A stretch of 64,000 nucleotides of DNA from Mycobacterium sp. Root135 (GCF_001426545.1 NZ_LMEZ01000001.1:994034-1058033), one strand, 5' to 3'. Counted from the stretch's first letter, positions 30,731-44,130 are shown. Numbers and translations: made by a program. Notes: generated by a model not told the origin, from the sequence alone.

Positions 30731-32944
30731 GTGAACCCATCGGCCAAAACCCATGATGTTAAGCCTTTGTTACACAACGTCTTTCGTTACGACATTCCAG
30801 CGTCACTGGTGGTGTTCCTGGTGGCACTTCCGCTGTCGATCGGCATCGCCGTCGCCTCCGGCGCACCCGTCGTCGCAGGGCTCATCGCGGCCATCGTCGG
30901 CGGAATCGTGTGTGCGGCCGTCGGCGGCTCACCACTACAGGTCAGCGGACCGGCCGCCGGACTCACCGTCGTGGTCGCCGAACTGGTCGCGCAATTCGGC
31001 TGGAAGGCGACGTGCGCCATCACCGCGGCCGCAGGCGTGCTGCAGATCCTTCTGGGCCTCAGCCGGATCGCCCGCGCGGCCCTGGCCATCGCGCCCATCG
31101 TCGTCCACGCCATGCTCGCCGGCATCGGCATCACCATTGCCCTGCAGCAGGTCCACGTCCTGCTCGGCGGCGGACCGCGGAGCAACGCGTGGGGCAACCT
31201 GACGGCGCTGCCCGCTCAGCTGCTCGCGCCGCAATGGTCCGAGGTGCTCGTCGGCGGATTGGTGATCGCCATCATGCTGACCTGGCGCTTCGTTCCCCGT
31301 GCGCTGCGCATCGTTCCCGGCGCACTCGTCGCCGTGGTGGTCGCGACGGCGGTCAGCTACCTGCCGGGCCTCCGCACCGACCGCATCAGCCTCGACGAAT
31401 CGGTGGTCGACGCCATCGGCCTGCCCACGATGCCCGAGGGCAGCTGGTCGGCAATCGCAATCGCAGTCCTGACCGTCGCCCTGATCGCCAGCGTGGAGAG
31501 TCTGCTGTCGGCAAGCGCGGTCGACAAGATGCACGACGGACCGCGGACCGACTTCAACCGTGAGCTGCTCGGCCAGGGCACGGCCAACGTGTCCTCCGGC
31601 CTGCTGGGTGGTCTGCCCATCACCGGCGTCATCGTCCGTAGCTCCACCAACGTCTCGGCAGGCGCCAAGACTCGCGCATCGGCCGCGCTGCACGGCGTCT
31701 GGCTCCTGCTCTTCTCGGTCTTCCTGGTCGGCGTCGTCGAGATGATCCCGAACGCCGCGTTGGCCGGTCTGCTCATCGTCATCGGCGTCCAGCTGGTGAA
31801 ACTGGCGCACATCGACCTCGCCCGCCGCACCGGCGAACTGCTGATCTACGGCGTCACGCTGACGGCGGTGGTCTTCCTCAACCTGCTCGAAGGGGTGCTG
31901 ATCGGACTGGTGCTGGCCGTCGGCATCGCGGCGTGGCGGATCATCCGCGTGAGCATCGTCGTCGAGGACCTCACCGAAAGGTCGGCCGACGGCGCACCCG
32001 ATCGGTGGCACGTGGCGATCACGGGCTCGTGCACGTTCCTCGCGCTGCCCAGGCTGACCGCAGCGTTCGACTCGATTCCGAGCGGAGCCGACACGTTCGT
32101 CGACCTGAACGTCGACTACCTCGACCATGCGGCGATGGACACCATCCAGGAGTGGATCCGTCAGCGCCGCGCCTCGGGCGACGAGGTGACGGTCACCGAA
32201 ACCGGCACGGCGCGCATGGAATTCGCCCACGACCGGCCGCCGAAACGCAACACCGAGGGCAGGCGCGTCATCTCGGCACTCCGACTGATCTGGCCCCCGC
32301 ACCTCGCCGGCGGCGTCGACAGGTACAGCAACGGGGTCGCGCCTCTCCTGCGCGAGCGGTTCGGCTCGGACGACGAACACAGCCCCCACACGATGCTGCT
32401 GACGTGTGCCGACGCCAGGATCCTGCCGAACCTGCTCACCGACAGTGGCCCCGGTGAACTGCTCAACGTCCGCAACGTGGGCAACCTGGTCCCCGGCGGA
32501 TCGGCCGACGCGTCGGTCGAGTCGGCGCTCAGCTACGCCCTCGAACGCCTGTCGGTACACACGATCGCGGTCTGCGGGCACTCCGGATGCGAGGCGATGC
32601 ACGACCTCTTGGACGGCAGCGCCGACGGGGCGATCGGCCGCTGGCTCGACCACGGCCACCCCAGCCTGACGGCCCTGCGGGACGGTCACCCGGTGGCCAG
32701 GGCCGCCGCCGACGCTGGCTTCGACACCGCCGACCAACTCAGCGTCGTCAACGTGGCGATCCAGATGCAGACGCTGCAGGAACACCCGCTCGTCGCACCG
32801 CGGCTTGCGGAGGGGTCCGTCACCGTGGCCGGGCTTTTCCTCGAATTGGCTTCCGCAAAGCTGTATCTGGTGGGTGCGGCCGACATCGTCGAGATCAACC
32901 AGGGCACTGCGCACTTCGACGGGCTTCGGGAGGTAGTCCGTTGA
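30731..32944 (+). CDS. SulP anion transporter fused to beta-carbonic anhydrase
   Basis: Membrane fusion protein of 737 residues, the architecture of M. tuberculosis Rv3273, probably importing bicarbonate or another anion and interconverting CO2/HCO3-. SulP core with about ten or more membrane segments (residues 18-415), a STAS domain (about 422-490, WHVAITGSCTF...FVDLNVDYLDHAAMDTI), then beta-carbonic anhydrase. Zinc ligands Cys559, His617 and Cys620 and the Asp561/Arg563 dyad (CADAR, CGHSGC) are intact, so the enzyme domain should be active. GTG 30731 is preferred from the promoter; the frame runs upstream to 30641. It stands divergent from ftsK, not at the position of Rv3273. Confidence 0.92.
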   Translation: MNPSAKTHDVKPLLHNVFRYDIPASLVVFLVALPLSIGIAVASGAPVVAGLIAAIVGGIVCAAVGGSPLQVSGPAAGLTVVVAELVAQFGWKATCAITAAAGVLQILLGLSRIARAALAIAPIVVHAMLAGIGITIALQQVHVLLGGGPRSNAWGNLTALPAQLLAPQWSEVLVGGLVIAIMLTWRFVPRALRIVPGALVAVVVATAVSYLPGLRTDRISLDESVVDAIGLPTMPEGSWSAIAIAVLTVALIASVESLLSASAVDKMHDGPRTDFNRELLGQGTANVSSGLLGGLPITGVIVRSSTNVSAGAKTRASAALHGVWLLLFSVFLVGVVEMIPNAALAGLLIVIGVQLVKLAHIDLARRTGELLIYGVTLTAVVFLNLLEGVLIGLVLAVGIAAWRIIRVSIVVEDLTERSADGAPDRWHVAITGSCTFLALPRLTAAFDSIPSGADTFVDLNVDYLDHAAMDTIQEWIRQRRASGDEVTVTETGTARMEFAHDRPPKRNTEGRRVISALRLIWPPHLAGGVDRYSNGVAPLLRERFGSDDEHSPHTMLLTCADARILPNLLTDSGPGELLNVRNVGNLVPGGSADASVESALSYALERLSVHTIAVCGHSGCEAMHDLLDGSADGAIGRWLDHGHPSLTALRDGHPVARAAADAGFDTADQLSVVNVAIQMQTLQEHPLVAPRLAEGSVTVAGLFLELASAKLYLVGAADIVEINQGTAHFDGLREVVR

Positions 32945-33019
32945 CGCCCGCCTCAGCTGGGTAGTGTGAATCGGGGCCGAGCCCACTCGGTGCCGAACCC
33001 ACTCGATGAGGAGTCCTGA

Positions 33020-33334
33020 ATGCCCGTCGTCGTCGTCGCCACCTTGACCGCCAAGCCCGAGTCCGTCGACGCGGTCCGCGACGCCTGCACCCAGGCGATC
33101 GAAGCGGTCCATTCCGAGCCAGGCTGCGAGCTGTACTCCCTGCACGAGGCCGACGGCACGTTCGTCTTCGTCGAGCAGTGGGCCGACGAGGAAGCGCTCA
33201 AGACGCACGGCACCGCCCCCGCGATCGGCGCGCTCTTCGGCGCCATCGGCGAGCATCTCGCTGGCGCCCCGGACATCAAGATGCTGCAGCCGGTCGTCGC
33301 CGGCGATCCCGCCAAGGGTCAGCTGCGTCCCTAG
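33020..33334 (+). CDS. Antibiotic biosynthesis monooxygenase-fold protein (Rv2749 type)
   Basis: ABM/ferredoxin-like small dimeric protein, 104 residues: [61 protein letters not shown] is the typical ABM pattern. Members are cofactor-free oxygenases, isomerases or heme enzymes, so the reaction is not assignable. GAGGAG ribosome site. Two bases before the SDR start codon region, one transcript with it. Confidence 0.82.
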   Translation: MPVVVVATLTAKPESVDAVRDACTQAIEAVHSEPGCELYSLHEADGTFVFVEQWADEEALKTHGTAPAIGALFGAIGEHLAGAPDIKMLQPVVAGDPAKGQLRP

Positions 33335-33336
33335 CG

Positions 33337-34155
33337 ATGGGATCCCTCGAGGGCAAGGTCGCGTTCATCACCGGCGCGGCCCGCGGGCAAGGCCGCGCCC
33401 ACGCGGTGAAGCTGGCGTCGGAGGGCGCCGACGTCATCGCCGTCGACCTCTGCGACCAGATCGCGTCGGTCCCCTACCCGATGGCCACTCCCGACGATCT
33501 CGCTGCCACCGTAAAACTGGTGGAGGACACCGGATCCCGCATCGTGGCCCTGCAAGCCGACGTACGTGACCGCGCGGCGCTCAAGACCGCGTTGCGATCG
33601 GGAGTCGACGAACTCGGCGGCCGACTCGACATCGTCGTCGCCAATGCGGGCATCGCCCCCATGGCGGACGAAAACGCCTGGCACGACGTCATCGACGTCA
33701 ACCTCACCGGCGTCCACCACACGGTGGACGTCGCGATGCGGCCGATGATCAAGGCGGGCAACGGCGGTGCCATCGTTCTCATCAGCTCGGTGATGGGGTT
33801 GGTGGGCCTCGGCTCCCCGTTCGCCGGCTCCATCGGATACGCAGCCGCCAAGCACGGGGTGGTCGGCCTGATGCGGTCGTACGCGAACTTGCTGTCGCCG
33901 CAAAACATTCGGGTGAATTCGATCCACCCGGCCGGCGTCCGGACACCGATGGTGGACAACGAATTCACCCGAAAGTGGCTGGCCGACATGACCGGCGGCA
34001 ACGAGGGCGACCTGACGATGGCCAGTATCGCCAACATGGAGACCGTCGAGCCGGAGGTCATCGCCGACACCGTGGCCTGGCTGGTCGCCGATTCCGGCAA
34101 GCACATCACCGGCGTGGCCCTGCCGGTCGACGACGGTTACGTCAACAAGCGCTGA
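33337..34155 (+). CDS. Mycofactocin-type SDR oxidoreductase (Rv2750 family)
   Basis: SDR of 272 residues with [31 protein letters not shown], catalytic Ser in LISSVMG and YAAAK. The insertion between the cofactor motif and DVRD ([26 protein letters not shown]) marks the carveol-dehydrogenase-like subgroup that holds its NAD tightly and is re-oxidised through mycofactocin. Substrate is likely an alcohol. Start ATG 33337, two bases after the ABM stop; ends five bases before the convergent RNase J gene. Confidence 0.88.
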   Translation: MGSLEGKVAFITGAARGQGRAHAVKLASEGADVIAVDLCDQIASVPYPMATPDDLAATVKLVEDTGSRIVALQADVRDRAALKTALRSGVDELGGRLDIVVANAGIAPMADENAWHDVIDVNLTGVHHTVDVAMRPMIKAGNGGAIVLISSVMGLVGLGSPFAGSIGYAAAKHGVVGLMRSYANLLSPQNIRVNSIHPAGVRTPMVDNEFTRKWLADMTGGNEGDLTMASIANMETVEPEVIADTVAWLVADSGKHITGVALPVDDGYVNKR

Positions 34156-34160
34156 CGGCC

Positions 34161-37550
<3,390 letters not shown>

Positions 37551-37598
37551 CGGTGCGCTCCCCCAGTCGTCGATACGAGAATGTTAATTCCCTTCGAT

Positions 37599-37617
37599 TG
37601 GTCTTGCAGCGAGACCA
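37599..37617. promoter_or_regulatory. Candidate GntR operator TGGTCT-N7-AGACCA
   Basis: A perfect 6-bp inverted repeat with a 7-base spacer ends 11 bases before the peptidase ATG (37628) and starts 49 bases from the GntR ATG. The TGGT...ACCA ends are those of FadR-class operators. Confidence 0.55.
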
Positions 37618-37627
37618 TTGTGGGTAC

Positions 37628-38539
37628 ATGCTGAGCGCCATGCTCGTCCAGACACAGATGGTGCCCTTCCTCGACGGTGAGACGTGGGTTCAGATCAGCC
37701 GCCCCGACACCCCTCGACCCGACGCCCTTCCGTTGTTCGTCCTGCACGGCGGTCCGGGGATGGCGCACGACTACGTGCGCAACATCGCCGAACTCGCCGA
37801 CGAGACCGGCCGTGACGTCATCCACTACGACCAGATCGGCTGCGGCCGCAGCACGCATCTGCCCGATGCGCCGCGCGACTTCTGGACCCCCGCGTTGTTC
37901 GTCGACGAATTCCACGCCGTCCGTTCGACATTGGGCGTCGAGCGCTACCACGTCCTCGGCCAGTCGTGGGGTGGCATGCTCGGCGCCGAAATCGCCGTGC
38001 GACAGCCCGACGGCGTGGTGTCGCTGTCGATCTGCAACTCGCCCGCGTCGATGGAGTTGTGGATGGCCGCCGCCGCCCTGCTCCGGTCCGAACTGCCCGA
38101 GGACACCCAGCGAGCACTCGACCGCCACGAGGCTGCGGGCACCGTCACCGACCCGGAGTACCTCGCCGCGACGCAGGAGTTCTACCGGCGCCACGTCTGC
38201 CGTCTGACGCCTACACCCCAGGACTTCCTCGACAGCGAAGCCCAAATGGAAGCAGAGCCGACGGTGTACCACACCATGAACGGCCCCAACGAGTTCCACG
38301 TTCTCGGCACGCTGAAGTCGTGGTCCGTCGAAGACCGGCTCGACCAGATCACGGTCCCGACGCTGGTGGTCGCCGGCGAATTCGACGAGGCCACGCCCGC
38401 CACGTGGAAACCGTTCGTCGACCTAATACCCGACGCGCGCGAACACGTCTTCGCCGGCGCCAGCCACTGCACCCACCTCGAACAGCCAACCGAATTTCGG
38501 GCGGTCATCGCCTCATTCCTCGCCGAACACGACCGATAG
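37628..38539 (+). CDS. Proline iminopeptidase-type alpha/beta hydrolase
   Basis: 303-residue hydrolase of the peptidase S33 group: oxyanion HGGPGMAHDY, YDQIGCGRS, nucleophile GQSWGG, acid in VAGEFDEATP and His in GASHCTHLE. Probably releases N-terminal residues from small peptides or amides. Followed after eight bases by an amino-acid permease, which suggests a peptide or amide utilisation operon under the divergent GntR factor. ATG 37628, with a second ATG at 37640 possible. Confidence 0.87.
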   Translation: MLSAMLVQTQMVPFLDGETWVQISRPDTPRPDALPLFVLHGGPGMAHDYVRNIAELADETGRDVIHYDQIGCGRSTHLPDAPRDFWTPALFVDEFHAVRSTLGVERYHVLGQSWGGMLGAEIAVRQPDGVVSLSICNSPASMELWMAAAALLRSELPEDTQRALDRHEAAGTVTDPEYLAATQEFYRRHVCRLTPTPQDFLDSEAQMEAEPTVYHTMNGPNEFHVLGTLKSWSVEDRLDQITVPTLVVAGEFDEATPATWKPFVDLIPDAREHVFAGASHCTHLEQPTEFRAVIASFLAEHDR

Positions 38540-38547
38540 GAACCCGC

Positions 38548-39945
38548 ATGGTCAACTCCGACACGCAGCCCGAGCACGGGCAGCGCAGCCTCGAATCATT
38601 CGGTTATACACAGGAACTCAACCGCTCGGTCTCCACTGTCGACCTGCTGGTCTACGGGTTGGTCTTCATGGTGCCGATCGCGCCGTGGGCCATCTTCGGC
38701 ACGGTGTACAACAGCGCTTCCGGCATGGTGCCGCTGGTCTACCTCATCGGCCTGATCGCCATGATCTTCACCGCACTGGCCTACTCGCAGATGGCGAAGT
38801 CGTTCCCGCTGGCCGGCTCGGTGTTCTCCTACGTCGGTCGCGGCATCCATCCCAGCGTCGGCTTCTTCGCGGGCTGGGCAATCCTGCTGGACTACCTGCT
38901 GGTGCCGACGCTGCTGTACGTCTTCGCCGCCGAGTCGATGGTCGGGCTGTTCCCCAACAGTCCGCGGTGGGTGTGGGCGATCGTGTTCGTCATCGTCAAC
39001 ACCATCATCAACCTCGCCGGGATCAGCCTGCTGAAGATCGCCAACCGAATCTTCCTCGCGATCGAACTGGTCTTCGTGGTGGTCTTCGTCGTCATCGCGG
39101 TGCGCGCCATCAACGGACAGTCCCTCCCCAACGTCGGCTGGAGCACCCTGCCGATCTGGGACTCGAGCACCGTCACCGCGCCCCTGATCGCGACCGCACT
39201 CTCGATCGCGGTACTGAGCTTCCTTGGCTTCGACGGCATTTCGACGCTGGCAGAGGAGTCGACGGGGCGCAAGAACCCCGCAGGCCGGGCGATGATCATC
39301 GCACTGTTCGTGGTCGCGTTCCTGTTCATCACCCAGACCTGGCTGGCGAGCCTGCTCGCCGGCGGTCGCGAATCCTTCAGCGACGACGAGGCGGGCAACG
39401 CGTTCTTCACCCTCGTCCAGGCGGCGTCCAACACGGGCTGGATGAACGCGTTCTTCGCGGTCAACGTGATGGCCGTGGGCTTCGCGAACGCAATGGCCGC
39501 CCAAGCCGCGACGAGCCGCCTGCTGTACTCGATGAGCCGCGACGGCCAGCTGCCCAGCTTCCTGTCGAAGATCAGCAGCCGCAAGGTGCCCATCGCGGCC
39601 ATCCTCGTGGTCAGCGCCCTGAGCCTGGTGCTGGTGCTGTTCTTCGTCGGCCAGATCGGCCTGATCTCGTCACTGGTCAACTTCGGTGCGCTGTTCGGCT
39701 TCTGTTTGCTGCACGTCTCGGTGGTCTGGTACTACCTGGGCCGCCAGAAGTCGAAGAACTACCTGCTGCACCTGGTGGTGCCGACCCTGGGCTTCCTGAT
39801 CATCGGCTACGTGTTGATCAACGCCGATTCACTGGCCAAGATCGGCGGCCTGGTGTGGCTCGTCATCGGCGCGATCGTCTTCGGCGTCAACGTCTTCCGG
39901 GGCAAGGGCGTCCCGGAACTGCCGGAGGAGAAGGCGACGCACTGA
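38548..39945 (+). CDS. APC-family amino acid/amine permease
   Basis: Integral membrane transporter, 465 residues with 12 predicted segments. The APC signature near TM1-TM2 (VDLLVYGLVFMVPIAPWAIFGTVYNSASGMVPLVYLIG) and FLGFDGISTLAEE are visible. Substrate is probably an amino acid or polyamine. Cotranscribed with the peptidase. Confidence 0.88.
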   Translation: MVNSDTQPEHGQRSLESFGYTQELNRSVSTVDLLVYGLVFMVPIAPWAIFGTVYNSASGMVPLVYLIGLIAMIFTALAYSQMAKSFPLAGSVFSYVGRGIHPSVGFFAGWAILLDYLLVPTLLYVFAAESMVGLFPNSPRWVWAIVFVIVNTIINLAGISLLKIANRIFLAIELVFVVVFVVIAVRAINGQSLPNVGWSTLPIWDSSTVTAPLIATALSIAVLSFLGFDGISTLAEESTGRKNPAGRAMIIALFVVAFLFITQTWLASLLAGGRESFSDDEAGNAFFTLVQAASNTGWMNAFFAVNVMAVGFANAMAAQAATSRLLYSMSRDGQLPSFLSKISSRKVPIAAILVVSALSLVLVLFFVGQIGLISSLVNFGALFGFCLLHVSVVWYYLGRQKSKNYLLHLVVPTLGFLIIGYVLINADSLAKIGGLVWLVIGAIVFGVNVFRGKGVPELPEEKATH

Positions 39946-39954
39946 CATCTGGCT

Positions 39955-39960
39955 TAGGGT
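39955..39960 (+). promoter_or_regulatory. -10 box before the deaminase gene
   Basis: TAGGGT (TANNNT) stands five bases before ATG 39966 and just after the permease stop, so the deaminase may have its own near-leaderless promoter. Confidence 0.35.
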
Positions 39961-39965
39961 GAGCC

Positions 39966-40553
39966 ATGCCAGCCAAGACGATCGCCGCTCGCCTGCTCGC
40001 CGTCATCGACGACGACGTCCTGCCCCTGACCGAGCGGGGCGTCGCCGCGGGCAACAAGGTGTTCGGCGCGGCGATCCTGCGCAAGTCGGACCTGTCGCTC
40101 GTCGTCGCGGGCACCAACGACGAGACCGACAATCCGCTGCTGCACGGTGAGATCAACACCCTCAACCAGTTCTACGAGCTCACCGACCGCCCACCCACGT
40201 CCGAGCTGGTGTTCCTCACCACCCACGAGCCGTGCACGCTGTGCATGTCGGCGATCACCTGGGCGGGGTTCGACAACTATTACTACTTCTACAGTCACGA
40301 GGATTCGCGCGACAGCTTCGCCATCCCCCACGACCTGGTGATCCTCAAGGAGCTCTTCGGTCTGGAGCCCGGCGCCTATCGGCGCTCCAACGCGTTCTGG
40401 ACGGCGTATTCGCTGGCCGACCTCGTCGAGTCCGAGGACGAGCCGTTGCGGTCGGAGTTGCGGGCGCAGACCTCGCGGATCAAGGAGCGCTACGCCGCGC
40501 TGTCGGACCGGTATCAGGAGACGAAGGGCGACAACGACATTCCGCTGAACTGA
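39966..40553 (+). CDS. Cytidine/guanine deaminase-fold zinc hydrolase
   Basis: 195 residues. Zinc site of the deaminase superfamily: His60 and catalytic Glu62 in LLHGEINT, Cys90 and Cys93 in EPCTLC. The long helical C-terminus (LADLVESEDEPLRSELRAQTSRIKERYAALSDRY) is unusual for cytidine deaminases and may mediate oligomerisation. The substrate (nucleobase, nucleoside or other amino-heterocycle) cannot be read. It is placed with the peptidase and permease. Confidence 0.8.
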   Translation: MPAKTIAARLLAVIDDDVLPLTERGVAAGNKVFGAAILRKSDLSLVVAGTNDETDNPLLHGEINTLNQFYELTDRPPTSELVFLTTHEPCTLCMSAITWAGFDNYYYFYSHEDSRDSFAIPHDLVILKELFGLEPGAYRRSNAFWTAYSLADLVESEDEPLRSELRAQTSRIKERYAALSDRYQETKGDNDIPLN

Positions 40554-40568
40554 CTGACGCCGCTTCGG

Positions 40569-40646
40569 GGTGACATCGCACTGGAAGGCGTCATCGTTCG
40601 TTGACGATCGTCATCGTTCGTTGACGCCCTACGGCGACGTGTCACC
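40569..40646. repeat. Nested palindrome with 20-bp tandem repeat between convergent genes
   Basis: Outer arms GGTGACA (40569-40575) and TGTCACC (40640-40646) enclose inner arms GGCGTCA (40587-40593) and TGACGCC (40622-40628). Within these TCATCGTTCGTTGACG occurs twice with a 20-base period. It fills most of the 112-bp convergent gap and may act as a bidirectional terminator or be a solo relic of a palindromic element. Confidence 0.65.
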
Positions 40647-40665
40647 ACCAGAGCCGGCCTGGGCC

Positions 40666-41871
40666 CTATAGCCGGCGCCGCAGCGCCTCGGCGAGGTCGC
40701 CACGCTCCCCAACCACGACGTCCTCGAGCCCCAACCACGTCGCCATCGTCCGCAACTCGCTCGCGAGCGCCTCGGCCACCCGGTCGGCGTCCCGTCCCGG
40801 CTCGAGGAACGCCCCCGGCACCAGCAGCGCCCCACGGATGCGGTCGGCCTTCAGGTCGACGCGCCCGACGAGTTCCCCGTCGAGAAGGAACGGCCAAACG
40901 TAATACCCGAACTGACGCTTGGGTTCTGGCACGTAGATCTCAATGCGGTAATGGAAGTCGAACAGCCGCTCGACCCGCGGCCGGAAGAAGATGAGCGGGT
41001 CGAACGGACACAGCAGCGCCGTCCCGCGAGTGACCCGGGGCACCACCTGGCCGGCCCTGAGATAGGCCGGCGCCGTCCACCCGTCGACCTCCACGGCCTC
41101 GAGCTCACCCTCGGCGACCAGGTCGGCGATGACGGGTTTCGCCTGCCCGGCGCCCAGCCGGAAGTAGTCGCGGATGTCGGTCTCGGTGGCGACACCCAAG
41201 GCGGTCGCCGAGCGCAGCACCAGCTCGCGGATCGCATCGGCATCGGTCACCTCGCGGGCGAACACTTCCGGCGGCAACACCCGCTCACTCAGGTCGTAGT
41301 GCCTGGCGAACCCGATCCGCGTGCCGGTCGTCAACGTGCCGGACGCGAACAGCGCCTCGGCCACCCACTTGGTGTCGCTGCGGTCCCACCACGGCCCCTT
41401 GCGCCCACGCGGTTCGGCCGCCAGATGAGCCTCGATCTGCCCGGCCGTCGACGGGCCGAGCTCGGCGACCGCGGCAACCACGTCGGCGGCCAACTGCCGG
41501 TTCTTGCGGACGATCTCCTTGCCCCACCTGCCGTCGGCGTACTCGCGCATGCGCCAGCGCAGCAGGGGCCAGTCGTCGACCGCCATCAGGGCCGCCTCGT
41601 GCGCCCAGTACTCGACCAGCAGACGGGGTGACCGTGCCGAGTGACTCCACGCCGCTCGCTCCAGCACGCCGCGGTCATACGGTCCGAGCCGGCTGAAGAT
41701 GGGTGCGTAGTGCGCGCGCACGGCAACCGAGACCGAGTCCAGTTGCAGCACCTGAATCCGGGAGACCAACCGGCGTAGGTGCGATCGCGTCACGGGGCCA
41801 ACGGGTTTGGGCTCCGCGAACCCCTGAGCTGCAACGGCAACCCGGCGCGCCTGACCGCTGGTGAGCTTCAC
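40666..41871 (-). CDS. Winged-helix crosslink-repair glycosylase-like protein (YcaQ family)
   Basis: 401-residue protein of the HTH_42/YcaQ-AlkX family, whose members unhook DNA interstrand crosslinks. Landmarks: [28 protein letters not shown], the segment [12 protein letters not shown], and winged helices ending in [40 protein letters not shown]. Its ATG overlaps the dfrA stop by four bases, so it is the third gene of thyA-dfrA. Confidence 0.82.
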   Translation of the reverse strand: MKLTSGQARRVAVAAQGFAEPKPVGPVTRSHLRRLVSRIQVLQLDSVSVAVRAHYAPIFSRLGPYDRGVLERAAWSHSARSPRLLVEYWAHEAALMAVDDWPLLRWRMREYADGRWGKEIVRKNRQLAADVVAAVAELGPSTAGQIEAHLAAEPRGRKGPWWDRSDTKWVAEALFASGTLTTGTRIGFARHYDLSERVLPPEVFAREVTDADAIRELVLRSATALGVATETDIRDYFRLGAGQAKPVIADLVAEGELEAVEVDGWTAPAYLRAGQVVPRVTRGTALLCPFDPLIFFRPRVERLFDFHYRIEIYVPEPKRQFGYYVWPFLLDGELVGRVDLKADRIRGALLVPGAFLEPGRDADRVAEALASELRTMATWLGLEDVVVGERGDLAEALRRRL

Positions 41872-42350
41872 GCCCGGACGTAGCTCGAGAAGCGATACCG
41901 CAAACCCGACGCGCTGGTCAACCAGTCTCCCGCGGTGCCGACCCAGGCCTCGTCGAGCTCGGGCGCCACGGCGTCGTCGTCCTCACGAGTCAGCGCCACG
42001 TCGACCTCGGTGACCTCGCAGCGCGTCGCCAGCGGCAGCGCCAGCGCGTAGATCTGCGCCCCGCCGATCACCCAGGTGTCATCGCCTATCAGCCCGTCCT
42101 CCAGGCTGCCCACCACCGTCGCACCCTCTGCCACGAAGTCGGCTTGCCTGGTGACCACGACATTTCTGCGCCCCGGAAGCGGTCGCACCTTCGCGGGCAG
42201 CGACTCCCACGTCAGCCGACCCATGACGACGGCATGCCCGAGGGTGAGCTCCTTGAAGCGCGCCTGGTCCTCGGGCAGCCGCCACGGGATGCCGTTGGCG
42301 CGCCCGATGACTCCACTCGTCGATTGAGCCCAGATCAGACCGATACTCAT
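41868..42350 (-). CDS. dfrA: Dihydrofolate reductase
   Basis: NADPH-dependent reduction of dihydrofolate, 160 residues. Catalytic Asp28 in [19 protein letters not shown] and [13 protein letters not shown] are present. Coupled to thyA upstream (ATGA at 42347-42350) and to the YcaQ-like gene downstream. The pairing recycles the dihydrofolate made by ThyA. Confidence 0.96.
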   Translation of the reverse strand: MSIGLIWAQSTSGVIGRANGIPWRLPEDQARFKELTLGHAVVMGRLTWESLPAKVRPLPGRRNVVVTRQADFVAEGATVVGSLEDGLIGDDTWVIGGAQIYALALPLATRCEVTEVDVALTREDDDAVAPELDEAWVGTAGDWLTSASGLRYRFSSYVRA

Positions 42351-43147
42351 ACGGCGACGGGGGCCTTGATCCCCGGATGCGGGTCATAGTTGACGATCGC
42401 GACGTCGTCGTAGGTGTAGTCGAAGATCGAATCACGCGGCGCCAGAACGAGTTCCGGATACGGGCGCGGGTCACGGCTCAGCTGCAGCCGGACCTGGTCG
42501 ACGTGGTTGTCGTAGACGTGGCAATCCCCACCCGTCCAGACGAACTCCCCCACCCCGAGACCTGCCTGGGCGGCCATCATGTGGGTCAGCAGCGCGTAGC
42601 TGGCGATGTTGAACGGCACGCCGAGGAAGAGGTCCGCGCTGCGCTGATACAGCTGGCAGGACAGTTTTCCGTCGGCGACGTAGAACTGGAAGAACGCGTG
42701 GCACGGCGGCAGCGCCATCTGCGGGATTTCGCCCACGTTCCATGCCGAGACGATGTTGCGACGGGAATCGGGATCGCGCTTGAGCAGCTCGAGGGCATTG
42801 CTGATCTGGTCGACGTGCTCCCCAGACGGCGTCGGCCAGGAGCGCCATTGCACTCCGTAGACCGGTCCGAGTTCACCTGTCGGACTTGCCCATTCGTCCC
42901 AAATGGTCACACCGTGCTCCTGCAGCCAGCGGACGTTGGAATCACCGCGCAGGAACCACAGCAGCTCGTAGACGACCGACTTGAGATGCACCTTCTTGGT
43001 GGTGATCAACGGAAACCCGTCGGCCAGGTCGTAGCGCAGTTGGTGTCCGAACAAACTGCGGGTGCCGGTACCGGTGCGGTCGGCCTTGGGAGTCCCCGTC
43101 TCGAGAACCAGTCGCAGTAGGTCCTCGTACGGCGTGGGAATCGGCAC
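42347..43147 (-). CDS. thyA: Thymidylate synthase ThyA
   Basis: dUMP methylation with methylene-tetrahydrofolate, 266 residues. Catalytic Cys149 in [11 protein letters not shown], phosphate-binding RRNIVSAWN, and [12 protein letters not shown]. First gene of thyA-dfrA. No thyX was found in the window, although dapA, its usual neighbour, is here. Confidence 0.96.
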   Translation of the reverse strand: MPIPTPYEDLLRLVLETGTPKADRTGTGTRSLFGHQLRYDLADGFPLITTKKVHLKSVVYELLWFLRGDSNVRWLQEHGVTIWDEWASPTGELGPVYGVQWRSWPTPSGEHVDQISNALELLKRDPDSRRNIVSAWNVGEIPQMALPPCHAFFQFYVADGKLSCQLYQRSADLFLGVPFNIASYALLTHMMAAQAGLGVGEFVWTGGDCHVYDNHVDQVRLQLSRDPRPYPELVLAPRDSIFDYTYDDVAIVNYDPHPGIKAPVAV

Positions 43148-43176
43148 GGAGCCAGTTTAGGGGCAGGGGCCGACAA

Positions 43177-43237
43177 TTGAGACGGCACTCCGGGCGTGAG
43201 TCACTCGCACTTCCCCGCCGCCAACGCCGCCTCGACG
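43177..43237. repeat. Palindromic repeat L, proximal end of unit 2
   Basis: Outer arms TTGAGACGGC / GCCGCCTCGA (two mismatches) around a loop containing CACTCGCACTTCCCCGCC, which is identical in the distal copy. It ends 53 bases before the gene's GTG. Confidence 0.75.
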
Positions 43238-43290
43238 TGCCTGTGGATGAATCAAGCGTCGACCTCCTCGAACATGCCACTCTGCGGCTC

Positions 43291-44130
43291 GTGGAGCGAG
43301 TCTTCGTCGGGAGCGAGGCACTGGCGCGCGGGGTGCTCACCCGCCACGAACTCCGGACGTTCTACCGCCGGGTGCTGCCCGACGTGTACGCAGCCAAGCG
43401 GTCTGTCCTCACGCTCGAGGACAGAACCGTCGCGGCCTGGCTGTGGTCTGGGCGCGAGGGCGTCGTCAAGGGTCTGGCGGCGTCGGCGATGCTGGGAGCC
43501 AGGTGGGTCGACGACGACGTCCCGATCGAGCTGAACTGGGCCAACCATCGACCGCCGACGGGTGTCGTGACCCGCAACGACACCCTCCTCGAGCCAGAGG
43601 TTGGACGACACGGAGCCATGGCGGTCACGACCCCCGATCGCACGGCATTCGACCTGGGGTGTCGGGGGCCGGTGGGTCGGGCGGTGGCCAGGCTGGACTC
43701 GTTGGCGAGGGCCACCCACTTCAAGGTGGCTGACGTGCAGGAGTTGGCGCTGCGCCATCCACACGTCAAGGGCCTTCGGCAATTGGATCGGGTGCTCGAC
43801 CTCGTCGACGCGGGCGCCGAGTCGCCGCAGGAAACGCGGATACGGCTGATGCTGATGGACGCAGGCCTTCCCCGGCCGCAGACTCAGATACCGGTTCGAG
43901 CGCCCGATGGCCTCCCGCGCTACTACCTGGACATGGGGTGGGAAGACGTCATGGTCGCCGTCGAATATGACGGCAGGCACCACACCGACCGGCCCGTTTA
44001 CTCCAGGGACATCATCCGGTTGGAGTACGTCAACGCGGTCGGCTGGACGGTCGTACGCGTGGTCGCGGAGCACCGCCGGGCCGAGATCGTGCACCGCGTG
44101 CGCCAGGCGTGGGGGTTGAGACTGCGCTGA
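43291..44130 (+). CDS. AbiEi/DUF559-like protein with PD-(D/E)xK-like C-terminus, copy 2
   Basis: 279 residues, same length and gap-free collinear with copy 1: FVGSEALARGVLTRHELR, AAWLWSGREGVVKGLAASA, TTPDRTAFDLGCR, AESPQETRIRL (Glu181), YLDMGWEDV (Asp214), VEYDGRHH (Glu225, Asp227, His230). The E-x-D and upstream Asp/Glu form a plausible PD-(D/E)xK metal site. GTG 43291 gives the same N-terminus as copy 1; the frame is open further upstream through the left palindrome. Function unknown, probably DNA-directed; its own palindromes bracket it and the TGA lies inside the distal one. Confidence 0.75.
   Translation: MERVFVGSEALARGVLTRHELRTFYRRVLPDVYAAKRSVLTLEDRTVAAWLWSGREGVVKGLAASAMLGARWVDDDVPIELNWANHRPPTGVVTRNDTLLEPEVGRHGAMAVTTPDRTAFDLGCRGPVGRAVARLDSLARATHFKVADVQELALRHPHVKGLRQLDRVLDLVDAGAESPQETRIRLMLMDAGLPRPQTQIPVRAPDGLPRYYLDMGWEDVMVAVEYDGRHHTDRPVYSRDIIRLEYVNAVGWTVVRVVAEHRRAEIVHRVRQAWGLRLR

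Noticed and set aside
43177..43290. Longer N-terminus of the copy-2 protein through the left palindrome
   Set aside because: Starting at GTG 43291 gives exactly the length and N-terminus of copy 1; the upstream part translates the repeat.
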